Below are positions 8,491 through 17,363 of a DNA stretch of 64,000 bases, piece by piece. The position numbers and the translations under genes are program-made. The stretch is from Pseudomonadota bacterium (GTDB lineage Bacteria > Pseudomonadota > Gammaproteobacteria > Berkiellales > Berkiellaceae), in the NCBI GenBank assembly GCA_018242045.1, contig JAFECR010000022.1:24979-88978 (forward strand). Direction: 5' to 3'. The number at the start of each line of letters is the position of its first letter. Position 1 is the stretch's first letter. Under the pieces are notes generated by a model, which saw nothing but the letters and a program-made list of their open reading frames with translations, was not told the origin of the DNA and ran no database searches.

Positions 8491-9021
8491 ATGCATCAAA
8501 TTACGCAACAATCTAATTCACAATCTCAGCAATATTTTACGTTTATGTTGGCTGGGGAAGAATATGGCATCGATATATTAAAAATCCTTGAAATTAGAAC
8601 TTTAGAACACTTAACCGTGTTGCCTTCTGCGCCATCATTTGTTAAAGGAGTCATTAATTTAAGAGGCTCAATCATCCCTATTTTAGATTTGCGTGAACTT
8701 TTTAAAATTGAACCCATTCCCTATGATCGATCGACCGTTGTCATTATTCTGCAAATTAACAATGACGGACAAAATCAAGTTGTTGGAATTATTGTGGATG
8801 CTTTTTCTGATGTTAACAGTATTGATCCTAAAGACATCAAACCAAAGCCAGAAATCGCAGAGATGGTAGGACAAGACTTTATCATTGGGCTTGCAAATGT
8901 GATGATTGATCAAAACAAAAGTAAGCTGATTATTTTACTGGATGCTAATTCGTTATTGCAATCTAATGATTGGGATAAAGTGAATTTGCCTTCAATAAGA
9001 GATGCTAATGAAAAAAATTAA
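8491..9021 (+). CDS. cheW: Chemotaxis coupling protein CheW
   Basis: A 176-residue single CheW domain. Family signatures include YGIDILKILEIR near residue 30, FVKGVINLRGSIIPILDLR near residue 55, and VGIIVDAFSDV. It links receptor signalling tips to CheA. Its 3' end overlaps cheB by 14 bases, which suggests coupled translation. Confidence 0.95.
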   Translation: MHQITQQSNSQSQQYFTFMLAGEEYGIDILKILEIRTLEHLTVLPSAPSFVKGVINLRGSIIPILDLRELFKIEPIPYDRSTVVIILQINNDGQNQVVGIIVDAFSDVNSIDPKDIKPKPEIAEMVGQDFIIGLANVMIDQNKSKLIILLDANSLLQSNDWDKVNLPSIRDANEKN

Positions 9022-10048
9022 AGTTATCATCGTCGATGATTCAGTGCTCATTCAAAAATCATTAACGAGCATCTTAAATAGTGCTCCTCATATCATTGTC
9101 GCTGGTATCGCCGATAACCCCAATATTGCAAGACAACTTATCAAGACTTTAAACCCAGATGTGTTACTGCTAGATATTGAAATGCCAGAGATGGATGGCA
9201 TCACGTTCTTAGAAAAATTAATGCGCCTTAATCCCTTGCCAGTAGTGATGTGTTCTTCATTTACACCCAATAGCCGCGAAGTTACTTTAGAAGCTTTAGA
9301 ATTGGGAGCAATCGATATCATTAGTAAACCTATCAGCAATTTAAGCGTGGAAGAAATTATTACAAAAGTTACCAACGCGTCACAGGCAAAAGTTCGACCA
9401 TTAGTTAAAATAACTAAACAAGAAAAACCAATACCGATAGTGATAGAGCCAAAACAATCAAAATTAATGCAAGCAAGTATCATTGCCATAGGAGCATCAA
9501 CTGGGGGCACTGAAGCTTTGAGCGCACTTTTTCATATACTGCCCGTCAATCTGCCACCCATTGTTGTGACACAGCACTTACCTGAAGGGTTTTCAGCCTT
9601 ATTTGCCTCGCGAGCAAATAAAAACACCGATTTAACAGTTAAGGTAGCTGAAAATGGAGAAATTTTAAAAACCGGACATGTTTATATAGCACCGGCGGGC
9701 AAGCATTTGGAATTTGAAAAAAAATCTAACCAATTGACAGTGAAATTAAATGAATCCTTGCCTATCAATGGTCATATCCCTTCTGCTGATGTGATGATGA
9801 AAAGTGTTGCCAGTGTGATGGGAGATAGAGCCATGGGCATTTTGCTAACAGGCATGGGCAGTGATGGTGCACAAGGTATGCTAGAAATACAAAAAGCAGG
9901 CGGTGTTACCATTGCGCAAGATGAAGAAAGCTCTGTAGTTTGGGGAATGCCAAGGGCAGCTATTGAATTGGGCGCTGCCAAGCATGTTTTAGCATTAGAT
10001 AAAATTCCAAGCATGATGACAAATTATATCAGTACACTCAGTCAATGA
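9008..10048 (+). CDS. cheB: Chemotaxis methylesterase/deamidase CheB
   Basis: 347 residues. The N-terminal receiver has VDDS and phosphoacceptor DIEMPEMDG. After a linker of about 35 residues rich in Lys/Pro, the methylesterase domain shows the catalytic Ser in IGASTGG, His in TQHLPEGF and Asp in TGMGSDGAQGM. It removes methyl groups from receptor glutamates, counteracting CheR. ATG 9008 is preferred over ATG 9002 because AAGAG lies six bases before it. The gene overlaps cheW and precedes the receptor gene by 11 bases. Confidence 0.95.
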   Translation: MKKIKVIIVDDSVLIQKSLTSILNSAPHIIVAGIADNPNIARQLIKTLNPDVLLLDIEMPEMDGITFLEKLMRLNPLPVVMCSSFTPNSREVTLEALELGAIDIISKPISNLSVEEIITKVTNASQAKVRPLVKITKQEKPIPIVIEPKQSKLMQASIIAIGASTGGTEALSALFHILPVNLPPIVVTQHLPEGFSALFASRANKNTDLTVKVAENGEILKTGHVYIAPAGKHLEFEKKSNQLTVKLNESLPINGHIPSADVMMKSVASVMGDRAMGILLTGMGSDGAQGMLEIQKAGGVTIAQDEESSVVWGMPRAAIELGAAKHVLALDKIPSMMTNYISTLSQ

Positions 10049-10059
10049 AGGAGTAGTTT

Positions 10060-12159
10060 ATGGACGCTATTTTGAGTCCTATTACGATACTGCTTGATAG
10101 AATGAATTTCAAAAAAAGATTCATTTTTATTAGCGTGATAGTATTTTTAGGGTTTATGGGAGCGTCTTGGCTATATATTAGTTCAGAGTTAGCTTCTCGA
10201 GCATTTTTATTGGAAGAGCGTGAACCTGCGCAATATTATAAACCTATTATTCTTTTGATGCAAAAAGTGGCCGATTCTCGTGTTTGGCACCTTATGGCGG
10301 GCATGCGAAAAGACGATGCAAATTTAGTCAAACATGCTATGGATGCAGATGCCGCGGTAGATGCTGCCTTGTTCCAGCTGAAAAATTCGAATCAAACCTG
10401 GAACTTAGAAAAAATGACTCCTTTAATTAATGATATAGAAAATAATTGGAACAACTTAAAAGTCTCTTTGGAACGAGGTTATAGCGATGAACTTTATGAC
10501 AGAAACATTGAAATTAGCAATAAATTAAATAAGTTATTATCAATTGTTTTAGAAGAGTCTAATCTTAATTTGGATGTTGATGCTATTTCAAGCAACCTCA
10601 TTTATGTCTTTCTCAACAATGGTCCTTTAGCAGCAAGCGAAACTCAAATGTTAAGGAGTTTGGGGGTTAAAATTTTGTTGCAAAAGCAATTTACAGAACA
10701 AACTCGAGATGGTTTGGTGTCTCATTTGTCCTTAGTGAATAGAGATAATGTTGAATTACTCGCTGCCTTTAATCGTTTATTTGCGCTCAATAATGATTAT
10801 CGCCAAATCTTCGTACAACAACAAGATTTGGTTACCAAAGAAAATATGCTGAACATTGTAAAACGCGATATTTTACAAAGCAATCAGCTCGATAAATCGC
10901 CATTGGCTTTTTCAGATGAAATGGCAAGCTACGTAAACGATTATGTATTGATGTCAGATTTGGCCTATACACAATTTATAGAAAATTTTGAGAAACGTTT
11001 GGCGCGAATTAATGAGCATATCATTTTGAATATTATTAGTTTAGCAATGGCATTTCTTTTAATTTGCTTGATTTTTGTGGCATTTTACCGCTCGACCAAT
11101 CATGCAGTGAAAATGCTAATTTCAAGCGCAGATGCAATAGCTGAAGGAGACTTAACCCAAAATTTCACCAAGGAACGAGCGGATGAATTTGGGGTTTTGT
11201 TAAATACTTTAGGCAACATGCAAGGCAAAATTAGTACCATTGTACAAAAAATAAGAAGCTCTTCCTACTCGGTTGGTCGAGGCGCAAGGGAGATTGCACA
11301 AGGTAATTTAGATTTAAGCAAGCGCACGGAAGAGCAAGCAACTTCATTAGCATCAACGGCTGCGAGCATGGAAGAATTGTCTGTGACGGTGCGAGAAAAT
11401 GCCAATCAATCAAAGCAAGCAGCACAATTAGCAGAACATGCTAGAGAACAAGCTGATGTCAGTGGGGCAATTGTTAATGATGCCGTTGAGGCGATGTCAC
11501 AGATTAATGCCAGAAGTAAGAAAATTTCTGAAATCAGTGCTGTGATTGACGGCATTGCATTTCAGACAAATTTATTGGCATTAAATGCAGCGATTGAAGC
11601 AGCAAGAGCAGGTGAGCAGGGACGAGGGTTTGCAGTGGTCGCACAAGAGGTACGAAATCTTGCACAAAGAAGTTCTGCCTCTGCTAAAGAAATTAATACT
11701 CTCATTACCGATAGTGTCGAAAAAATTAGTAAAGGATCTGAACTCGTCACAAAATCAGGTGAGGCCTTGCATGAAATCGTCAAGTCTGCTTCATCGGTAA
11801 GCGATATCGTGGCTTCCATTGCAACAGCCACAACACAACAAGCAAAAGGGCTTGAAGAAATTAATAAAGCAATTACTCAAATGGATGTGATCACCCAGCA
11901 AAATGCAGCTTTAGTTGAAGAAACTGCTGCAGCAAGTGAAAATGTTAACCAGCAAGTGAGAGATCTGATAAGTTTAATTGAATATTTTAAAGACAATGCA
12001 GCAGCAGATCCCATTGTCTGCTCTGACTCTTCGATTTTAAACAAAGGGCAAGCACAAACTTCCTTTAACGATGAACCTGAAAACAAAGAAACGCTTAAGA
12101 CTTACGTTCCAAAATCAGAACGCAAGGAATCAAAAGAGAGTGACTGGAGCGAATTTTAG
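10060..12159 (+). CDS. Transmembrane methyl-accepting chemotaxis protein with C-terminal CheR-docking-type tail
   Basis: 699 residues. TM1 is at about 20-42, TM2 at about 323-345, and a helical periplasmic sensor of ~280 residues of unrecognised family lies between. A HAMP region follows, then the cytoplasmic signalling domain with the hairpin tip [20 protein letters not shown] and [17 protein letters not shown]. After ~40 charged, flexible residues the protein ends DWSEF, which fits the xWxxF pentapeptide that tethers CheR and CheB on E. coli Tar and Tsr (NWETF). It lies between cheB and cheR and is the likely dedicated receptor of this system. Confidence 0.93.
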   Translation: MDAILSPITILLDRMNFKKRFIFISVIVFLGFMGASWLYISSELASRAFLLEEREPAQYYKPIILLMQKVADSRVWHLMAGMRKDDANLVKHAMDADAAVDAALFQLKNSNQTWNLEKMTPLINDIENNWNNLKVSLERGYSDELYDRNIEISNKLNKLLSIVLEESNLNLDVDAISSNLIYVFLNNGPLAASETQMLRSLGVKILLQKQFTEQTRDGLVSHLSLVNRDNVELLAAFNRLFALNNDYRQIFVQQQDLVTKENMLNIVKRDILQSNQLDKSPLAFSDEMASYVNDYVLMSDLAYTQFIENFEKRLARINEHIILNIISLAMAFLLICLIFVAFYRSTNHAVKMLISSADAIAEGDLTQNFTKERADEFGVLLNTLGNMQGKISTIVQKIRSSSYSVGRGAREIAQGNLDLSKRTEEQATSLASTAASMEELSVTVRENANQSKQAAQLAEHAREQADVSGAIVNDAVEAMSQINARSKKISEISAVIDGIAFQTNLLALNAAIEAARAGEQGRGFAVVAQEVRNLAQRSSASAKEINTLITDSVEKISKGSELVTKSGEALHEIVKSASSVSDIVASIATATTQQAKGLEEINKAITQMDVITQQNAALVEETAAASENVNQQVRDLISLIEYFKDNAAADPIVCSDSSILNKGQAQTSFNDEPENKETLKTYVPKSERKESKESDWSEF

Positions 12160-12167
12160 GAGAATGC

Positions 12168-13016
12168 TTGGCGATGACACTTGAGAGAGAATTTCAATAT
12201 AGTGATAAAAACTTTCAATTTTTGAAAAAAAAAGTTAAGCAGTTTGCAGGCATTAATTTGTCAGACACTAAAAACGAATTAGTATATTCACGCGTCTCTC
12301 GTTTATTAAGGCAGTATCATTTAAAAACATTTGATGAGTATTGTGACAAGTTAAAACAAGACGATGAGCAAATGATTAAAGAGTTTGTAAATGCTATCAC
12401 GACCAACTATACCACCTTTATGCGTGAACCTTATCATTTTGATTATTTATCGCATACAATTTTACCTCATATAAAGTTAAATGCAAAAGCAAAAAAGTTA
12501 AGAATTTGGTCTGCCGGCTGCTCAACTGGCGAGGAACCTTATTCAATTAGTTTTATTGTGAATGCCATTTTTGGTAACGACACAGATTGGGATATTAAAA
12601 TACTAGCAACCGATGTCGATTCTGATGCGTTACATAAAGCAAAAGAAGCAATTTATTCTCAAGATATCATTAAAGAAGTTACAAACCACTATAAACTCTT
12701 TCTAGAACGATATTTTGATGAGGCTACTTTTGATAGGCGCCTCTTTGTTGTTAAAGAGGAGTACAGAAAAAATATTTATTTTAAATTATTTAATTTAATG
12801 AGCAAAGAATGGCCGATGCATGGTCCTTTTGACATTATTTTTTGTCGTAATGTGATGATTTACTTTGATCGTCCAACCCAAGAAATATTAATACCTAAAT
12901 TTGTAAACTTGCTCAGCCAAAAGGGCTATTTAATTCTTGGTCCATCAGAAGCTTTTTTACAATCACAGCTTCCACTTAAATGTGTGGAAGGCTCTATTTT
13001 TCGGAAAGAATCATGA
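12168..13016 (+). CDS. cheR: Chemotaxis methyltransferase CheR
   Basis: 282 residues: an N-terminal helical domain, then the SAM-binding domain with LRIWSAGCSTGEEPYS (motif I), ATDVDSDAL, and FDIIFCRNVMIYF. It methylates receptor glutamates. The beta-subdomain (RYFDEATFDRRLFVVKEEYR) lacks an obvious Gly-rich loop, so whether it binds the DWSEF tail is open. AGGAG lies five bases before the TTG at 12168 and eleven before the in-frame ATG at 12174; either may be the start. The stop overlaps the cheD start as ATGA. Confidence 0.93.
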   Translation: MAMTLEREFQYSDKNFQFLKKKVKQFAGINLSDTKNELVYSRVSRLLRQYHLKTFDEYCDKLKQDDEQMIKEFVNAITTNYTTFMREPYHFDYLSHTILPHIKLNAKAKKLRIWSAGCSTGEEPYSISFIVNAIFGNDTDWDIKILATDVDSDALHKAKEAIYSQDIIKEVTNHYKLFLERYFDEATFDRRLFVVKEEYRKNIYFKLFNLMSKEWPMHGPFDIIFCRNVMIYFDRPTQEILIPKFVNLLSQKGYLILGPSEAFLQSQLPLKCVEGSIFRKES

Positions 13017-13645
13017 GTTCTTCCGTCCCCTTGCCAGCAACCTTGCCAGGATTTGAGAAAATCCATCGATTTTGGGATTATTCGAAAAATATGCCTGTTG
13101 TTAAATTGCAACCTGGAGAATTTTATGTCACCACAAATGAGGAAGCCATCATCACTATTTTAGGATCCTGTGTTTGTGCTTGTGTACGTGATGTCGATTT
13201 AGGCGTTGGTGGCATGAATCATTTTATGTTGCCATCTAAGGGGTCACTGCATCAAAAGTTAATCGTTAACAGCGATGATGCTCGTTATGGGAATTGGGCG
13301 ATGGAATTTTTAATCAATCAAATTTTAAATGCCGGTGGACGGCGCAGATTGCTTGAAGTGAAAATTTTTGGTGGTGCCAACGTTTTTCAAAGTCTTTCAT
13401 CGAATATTGGCGACAGAAATATTCAATTTATAGAAGAATATTTAGAAAATGAGCGATTGGCAATTAAAGCCAAAGACTTGGGTGGTTTTGCAGCTAGAAT
13501 CATCGTCTATTTTCCCAAAACTGGCAAAGTTCAGCTAAAGTATTTGGATGAGCCAAAGAAATATGAAATTGTTGAAAAAGAACGAAAATATCTTAAGCAA
13601 ATTGATAAAACACTTTCAGATGATGGTAATATAGAGTTATTTTGA
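13013..13645 (+). CDS. cheD: Chemoreceptor glutamine deamidase CheD
   Basis: 210 residues, start overlapping the cheR stop (ATGA). The catalytic Cys lies in ILGSCVCACVRD and the catalytic His in GGMNHFMLP, both as in the CheD family; KIFGGANVF is a further family block. It deamidates receptor glutamines to glutamates. The C-terminus ends SDDGNIELF, closely matching the end of the next gene product (DEGEIELF). The frame extends 11 codons upstream of 13013 inside cheR, but the ATGA junction is the natural start. Confidence 0.93.
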   Translation: MSSSVPLPATLPGFEKIHRFWDYSKNMPVVKLQPGEFYVTTNEEAIITILGSCVCACVRDVDLGVGGMNHFMLPSKGSLHQKLIVNSDDARYGNWAMEFLINQILNAGGRRRLLEVKIFGGANVFQSLSSNIGDRNIQFIEEYLENERLAIKAKDLGGFAARIIVYFPKTGKVQLKYLDEPKKYEIVEKERKYLKQIDKTLSDDGNIELF

Positions 13646-13652
13646 GGGTATT

Positions 13653-14192
13653 ATGAACACAACAAACGAAGACGATAATCAAATATTAATTGACAAAACA
13701 TTTCAATTGATACTGGATGAAAATGTTGGTCTGCGCAATGCTATGAAAAGAATAGAATCTTTGCTTAAGCATTCTGTAGAGTTGATGAATGAAAGTGTTT
13801 CCACAGCGCATAGTACCATACATACACATCAAACAATTTTAAACAAAGCCGTTAATCCTGAACCAGAGCAATCAGCAGAGGTGCCAGGCGATCAGTTATT
13901 AACCACGCTTCGCAAAGCACTGGGGATCACGATTCAGCTTAATGCCATCCTTTCAAAAACAACTCGATCTTTACAAGTTGAGGATATCGTTTCTCAGATC
14001 GTGAAAGATGTTTCTAAACGGAGTTTGAAAATGGATATTGTTGTGAATAGTATTCAAGATATGAAAAAAAACACCTTTACGCCGCAATCCACTCAAGAAA
14101 TTCTCAAAGTAATTGAAGAACTTCATATCACAGCGCAAAAGAATCCTATTAAGCAAATATCGCTAGATGAAGGTGAAATAGAGTTATTTTAG
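13653..14192 (+). CDS. CheZ-like protein, probable CheY phosphatase
   Basis: 179 residues, predicted mostly helical. Around residues 105-130 it reads SLQVEDIVSQIVKDVSKRS. The D-x-x-x-Q spacing in EDIVSQ equals that of the catalytic Asp/Gln pair of CheZ (QDLTGQ). The C-terminus DEGEIELF is an acidic-then-hydrophobic tail, comparable with the CheY-binding C-terminal peptide of CheZ. Overall similarity to E. coli CheZ is low, so a new or diverged phosphatase family is possible. It is the last gene of the che operon, seven bases after cheD. Confidence 0.6.
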   Translation: MNTTNEDDNQILIDKTFQLILDENVGLRNAMKRIESLLKHSVELMNESVSTAHSTIHTHQTILNKAVNPEPEQSAEVPGDQLLTTLRKALGITIQLNAILSKTTRSLQVEDIVSQIVKDVSKRSLKMDIVVNSIQDMKKNTFTPQSTQEILKVIEELHITAQKNPIKQISLDEGEIELF

Positions 14193-14199
14193 TTCCTGT

Positions 14200-14814
14200 C
14201 TAGATAAAGGAATGAATAACATTGGTTACAACACCCCAAATACGAAATTCCATATCTTCTTTGATGGTAATCACAGGGTACATGTCATTTTCAGGATGCA
14301 AAGAAACTACATTGTTCTTAGTGATCTGTAAACGCTTAACAGTAAATTCGCCATTAACAATGGCAATAACCACATTACCATCACGTGGTTCAAGTGAAAG
14401 ATCGACCACAAGCAGATCGCTAGGATGAATTCCAGCACCAAGCATGGAATTTCCTTCTACTCGTACATAAAAAGTGGAAGCAGGATTTTTAATGACATAT
14501 TCATTTAAATCGAGTTGTGCTTCAAAGTGATCATCAGCTGGAGAAGGAAACCCGGCTGCAACTTTGGTAGAGAAAAGAGGTAAACGGAGAACGGGAGCAG
14601 AGGTTGGTTGCATGTAAGAAGAAAGTGCATTGACTTTGCCTTGCCCATAGTCAGTTAAAAATTGTTGAAGACCGTGAACCAAGCTTTGAGGCACTCGAAT
14701 TGCTTTAGTAGGTTCGCCATACTTTCCTGTTCCATGTGGACGGCCTGCGCCTTCACGTTTGCCACCGCGAAGAAGTTTCAAAGGTCTAGTATTTGTAGTT
14801 GTTTTTTTGGTCAT
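14200..14814 (-). CDS. LexA/UmuD-type S24 autopeptidase with basic N-terminal extension
   Basis: 204 residues. The peptidase domain has a cleavage site Ala87-Gly88 (KVAAGFPS), catalytic Ser123 in EGNSMLGAG and Lys160 in FTVKRL. UmuD normally has about 24 residues before the cut; here there are 87. They start with Lys/Arg-rich GGKREGAGRPHGTGKYGEPT and a segment AIRVPQSLVHGLQQFL that resembles a ribbon-helix-helix helix. No umuC follows. The protein could be a UmuD-like polymerase subunit or a self-cleaving repressor. I saw no CTG-N10-CAG SOS box upstream. It faces the che operon tail to tail. Confidence 0.75.
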   Translation of the reverse strand: MTKKTTTNTRPLKLLRGGKREGAGRPHGTGKYGEPTKAIRVPQSLVHGLQQFLTDYGQGKVNALSSYMQPTSAPVLRLPLFSTKVAAGFPSPADDHFEAQLDLNEYVIKNPASTFYVRVEGNSMLGAGIHPSDLLVVDLSLEPRDGNVVIAIVNGEFTVKRLQITKNNVVSLHPENDMYPVITIKEDMEFRIWGVVTNVIHSFI

Positions 14815-14929
14815 AAAGATAATTAAATAGATATATGTACGATTATCAAAGAGTATAACAGCATTTAAAAGGAAAGCAAGTTGTTATAGAATTTAGCGCA
14901 ACCATCCTTTATTTAACGTAAGGCGAGCA

Positions 14930-15841
14930 ATGGAATTTAAAGATTACTATGCTGTGCTTGGTGTCAAACCAGAAACACCCGTAGATGAAATCAAAAGATC
15001 TTATCGCAAACTTGCGCGTCAGTATCATCCTGATGTTAGTAAAGAACCTGATGCAGAAAATCGTTTCAAAGAAATTAATGAAGCATGGGAAGTATTGCAA
15101 GATAAAGAAAAACGGTCACGCTATGATGCCATTCGAGCAGGTGGGGGGCGTCAACAAGCTGGTTTTTCAGGCAATAATAGCCAACAGTATCAGCAAGGTT
15201 TTTCGCCTGAGCAAGAAGCGCAATTTAGTGATTTTTTCCAGTCAATTTTTGGAGATTTGGGTAATTTTGAAAACACGCGATCCGGTTTTCAAAGAAAAGG
15301 CCAAGATTATCATGTTAAAATGGAGATCCCTTTGTCGGTCGCCTACCACGGTGGTATAGAGAGTGTTCAGTTGCAAGTGCCAACGCCTGGTTCTCATCAA
15401 ACCAAAAATTTGCAAGTCAAAATTCCACCAGGTGTGATGACAGGCAGTCAAATTCGACTAAAAGGCCAAGGTGGCGCCAGCGTGAAAGGGCCAGCAGGGG
15501 ACATCTACATTGAAATTGAGATTTCACCGCATCCTTATTTTTCATTGCATCAGAAAGACATTCACTTATCTTTACCGATTACGCCTTGGGAAGCAGCTTT
15601 AGGTGCAACCATCCCTGTTCCAACACTTGGGGGACAAGTAAATTTGAAAATTCAACCGAATTCCCAAAGTGGCAAAAAAATGCGGTTAAAAGGACGAGGC
15701 ATGCCAGGCTCCCCTCCCGGAGATCAATTTGTGATTCTACAAATCCATGTGCCCCAAGCGCAAACAGATAAGGACAAAGCCTTCTACCAAGAAATGGCTC
15801 GTGTGATGCCCTTGAATCCTCGAACAAGATTAGGAGTATAA
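14930..15841 (+). CDS. cbpA: DnaJ-class co-chaperone CbpA
   Basis: 303 residues. The J domain at the N-terminus has YYAVLGVKPETP and the HPD triad (RQYHPDVS). A Gly/Gln/Phe-rich linker and two beta-barrel peptide-binding domains follow. The DnaJ zinc-finger repeats are absent, as in CbpA. It stimulates DnaK and can bind curved DNA in the nucleoid. The next gene, one base away, encodes its modulator CbpM. Confidence 0.92.
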   Translation: MEFKDYYAVLGVKPETPVDEIKRSYRKLARQYHPDVSKEPDAENRFKEINEAWEVLQDKEKRSRYDAIRAGGGRQQAGFSGNNSQQYQQGFSPEQEAQFSDFFQSIFGDLGNFENTRSGFQRKGQDYHVKMEIPLSVAYHGGIESVQLQVPTPGSHQTKNLQVKIPPGVMTGSQIRLKGQGGASVKGPAGDIYIEIEISPHPYFSLHQKDIHLSLPITPWEAALGATIPVPTLGGQVNLKIQPNSQSGKKMRLKGRGMPGSPPGDQFVILQIHVPQAQTDKDKAFYQEMARVMPLNPRTRLGV

Positions 15842-15842
15842 C

Positions 15843-16160
15843 ATGGATAACCGGATGGTTCATGAAGGGATATTATTAGATGAGACCATTACCTACACGC
15901 TCAAAGAAATCACCTTTTTAAGTGATATTGATGAAACTATTATAATAGAAATGGTTGAATATGGTATTGCCGAACCACTTGGAAGTACTCATGAAAAATG
16001 GGTTTTTAATAGCCAAGCATTGCTGCGACTTAAAAAGGCCATGCGTTTACATCGCGATCTTCATATTAATTGGCCTGGCATATCATTAGCATTGGATTTA
16101 ATGCAAGAGCGCGATGAACTACGCACGCTTTTAAAGATCATGCAAAAAAACAATGAATAG
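15843..16160 (+). CDS. cbpM: CbpA modulator CbpM
   Basis: 105 residues, immediately after cbpA. The N-terminal half (YTLKEITFLSDIDETIIIEMVEYGIAEP) is a MerR-like helical fold and the C-terminal half is a helix ending in a charged coil, as in CbpM. It binds the J domain of CbpA and inhibits both its co-chaperone and DNA-binding activities. Position and length agree with the family. Confidence 0.85.
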   Translation: MDNRMVHEGILLDETITYTLKEITFLSDIDETIIIEMVEYGIAEPLGSTHEKWVFNSQALLRLKKAMRLHRDLHINWPGISLALDLMQERDELRTLLKIMQKNNE

Positions 16161-16172
16161 TCATTGGGAAGG

Positions 16173-17258
16173 TTAATTTGATAATTGAAGGCGTTGTTCT
16201 GCAATGGTGTTTGCAACTTCAAGTGGCGTGATATTTTCCTTCTGTGCTTTTTCAAAAAGAAACATCAATGTTTGGTAGATGTTTTCTATATTTTCTCTAG
16301 CGGTTGGTTCACTTTGATTTGCATATTGTCCACCAACATAAATAAGCCCGCCGGCATTAATAACATAATCTGGTGCATAAAGGATCCCTTTTTGTGAAAG
16401 GTGTTTGGCAAATAAAGGAGATTCTAATTGATTATTGGCAGAGCCTGCAATAATTTTTGCTTCGATTTCATCAAGGTTGTCAGCATTAATGGCATTGCTT
16501 AAAGCGCAGGGTGAAAAAACATCACAATTTACTTTATGGATCTCATGGGCTGGTACTGTTTTGGCATGAAACTCTTTTGCACAGCGCAAGGTCGTTTCTG
16601 TTTTAAAGTCAGCGATAGTTAACAAAGCACCTTGTTGATGTAATTCTTTTGCAAGATGATATCCAACATTGCCGACACCTTGAATTGCAACATGAATGCC
16701 AGCAAGGGAGTTTCGTTTTAAGTGATGTTTAACGGCTGCTTCAATGCCACGTCTTACGCCAAGTGCTGTCATTGGAGAAGGATCTTTACATGAATAGCGT
16801 TGACGGCTATCGCCTGTAACATAAGGAGTCACATGCCTAATAATATCCATATCTGCCACAGAAGTGCCACTGTCTTCTGCAACAATGTAACGTCCTTTTA
16901 ATTCATCAACATACTGTGCAAAAGTGCTAAATACCTTATTTCTATCAAGCATGGTAGGAGTTTGTATAATCACGGATTTTCCCCCACCAAGGGGCAAATG
17001 ACACAAAGCCGCTTTATAGCTCATGCCATGGGCTAGACGCATGGCATCGATGATGGCATCTTCCAAAGAAGTGTAAGGTCGGAATCGACAACCACCCAAT
17101 GCAGGCCCAAGCCGAGTACTGTGAATAACAAGAATAGCAAGCATATTCAAGGATTCATTATATTTTAGATGTAATTCCTCAAATCGTGATTGGGAAAAGC
17201 GAGAAATCACATTTAAATTATCAATTTCGCTGTTATTTTGATCGGTAAATGATTTCAT
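16173..17258 (-). CDS. ldh: Leucine dehydrogenase (Glu/Leu/Phe/Val dehydrogenase family)
   Basis: 361 residues. The substrate domain has GPALGGCRFRPY and LPLGGGKSVI, with the family's catalytic Lys. The NAD domain has IQGVGNVGYHLAKEL, the Rossmann GxGxxG. The length and the Gly-rich motif fit leucine rather than glutamate dehydrogenase. It oxidatively deaminates branched-chain amino acids to 2-oxoacids with NAD. AGGGTGT precedes ATG 17258. Related functions elsewhere in the window are IlvE and the fused 2-oxoacid dehydrogenase E1. Confidence 0.88.
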   Translation of the reverse strand: MKSFTDQNNSEIDNLNVISRFSQSRFEELHLKYNESLNMLAILVIHSTRLGPALGGCRFRPYTSLEDAIIDAMRLAHGMSYKAALCHLPLGGGKSVIIQTPTMLDRNKVFSTFAQYVDELKGRYIVAEDSGTSVADMDIIRHVTPYVTGDSRQRYSCKDPSPMTALGVRRGIEAAVKHHLKRNSLAGIHVAIQGVGNVGYHLAKELHQQGALLTIADFKTETTLRCAKEFHAKTVPAHEIHKVNCDVFSPCALSNAINADNLDEIEAKIIAGSANNQLESPLFAKHLSQKGILYAPDYVINAGGLIYVGGQYANQSEPTARENIENIYQTLMFLFEKAQKENITPLEVANTIAEQRLQLSN

Positions 17259-17363
17259 ACACCCTGCTTTGTTGCCGATAAATAGCTATCAGTATTTAAA
17301 GAAAGCGCATAACTAACATAATTGTAATTCATGAAAGTATAAATTTGGGAATTAAATAAAGGT

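Noticed and set aside
11231..11831. Several frames opposite or within the chemoreceptor gene
   Set aside because: They fall inside a complete receptor coding sequence and show no family similarity or start signals.
14815..14929. SOS box between the S24 peptidase and cbpA
   Set aside because: No CTG-N10-CAG palindrome is found, only AT-rich sequence.
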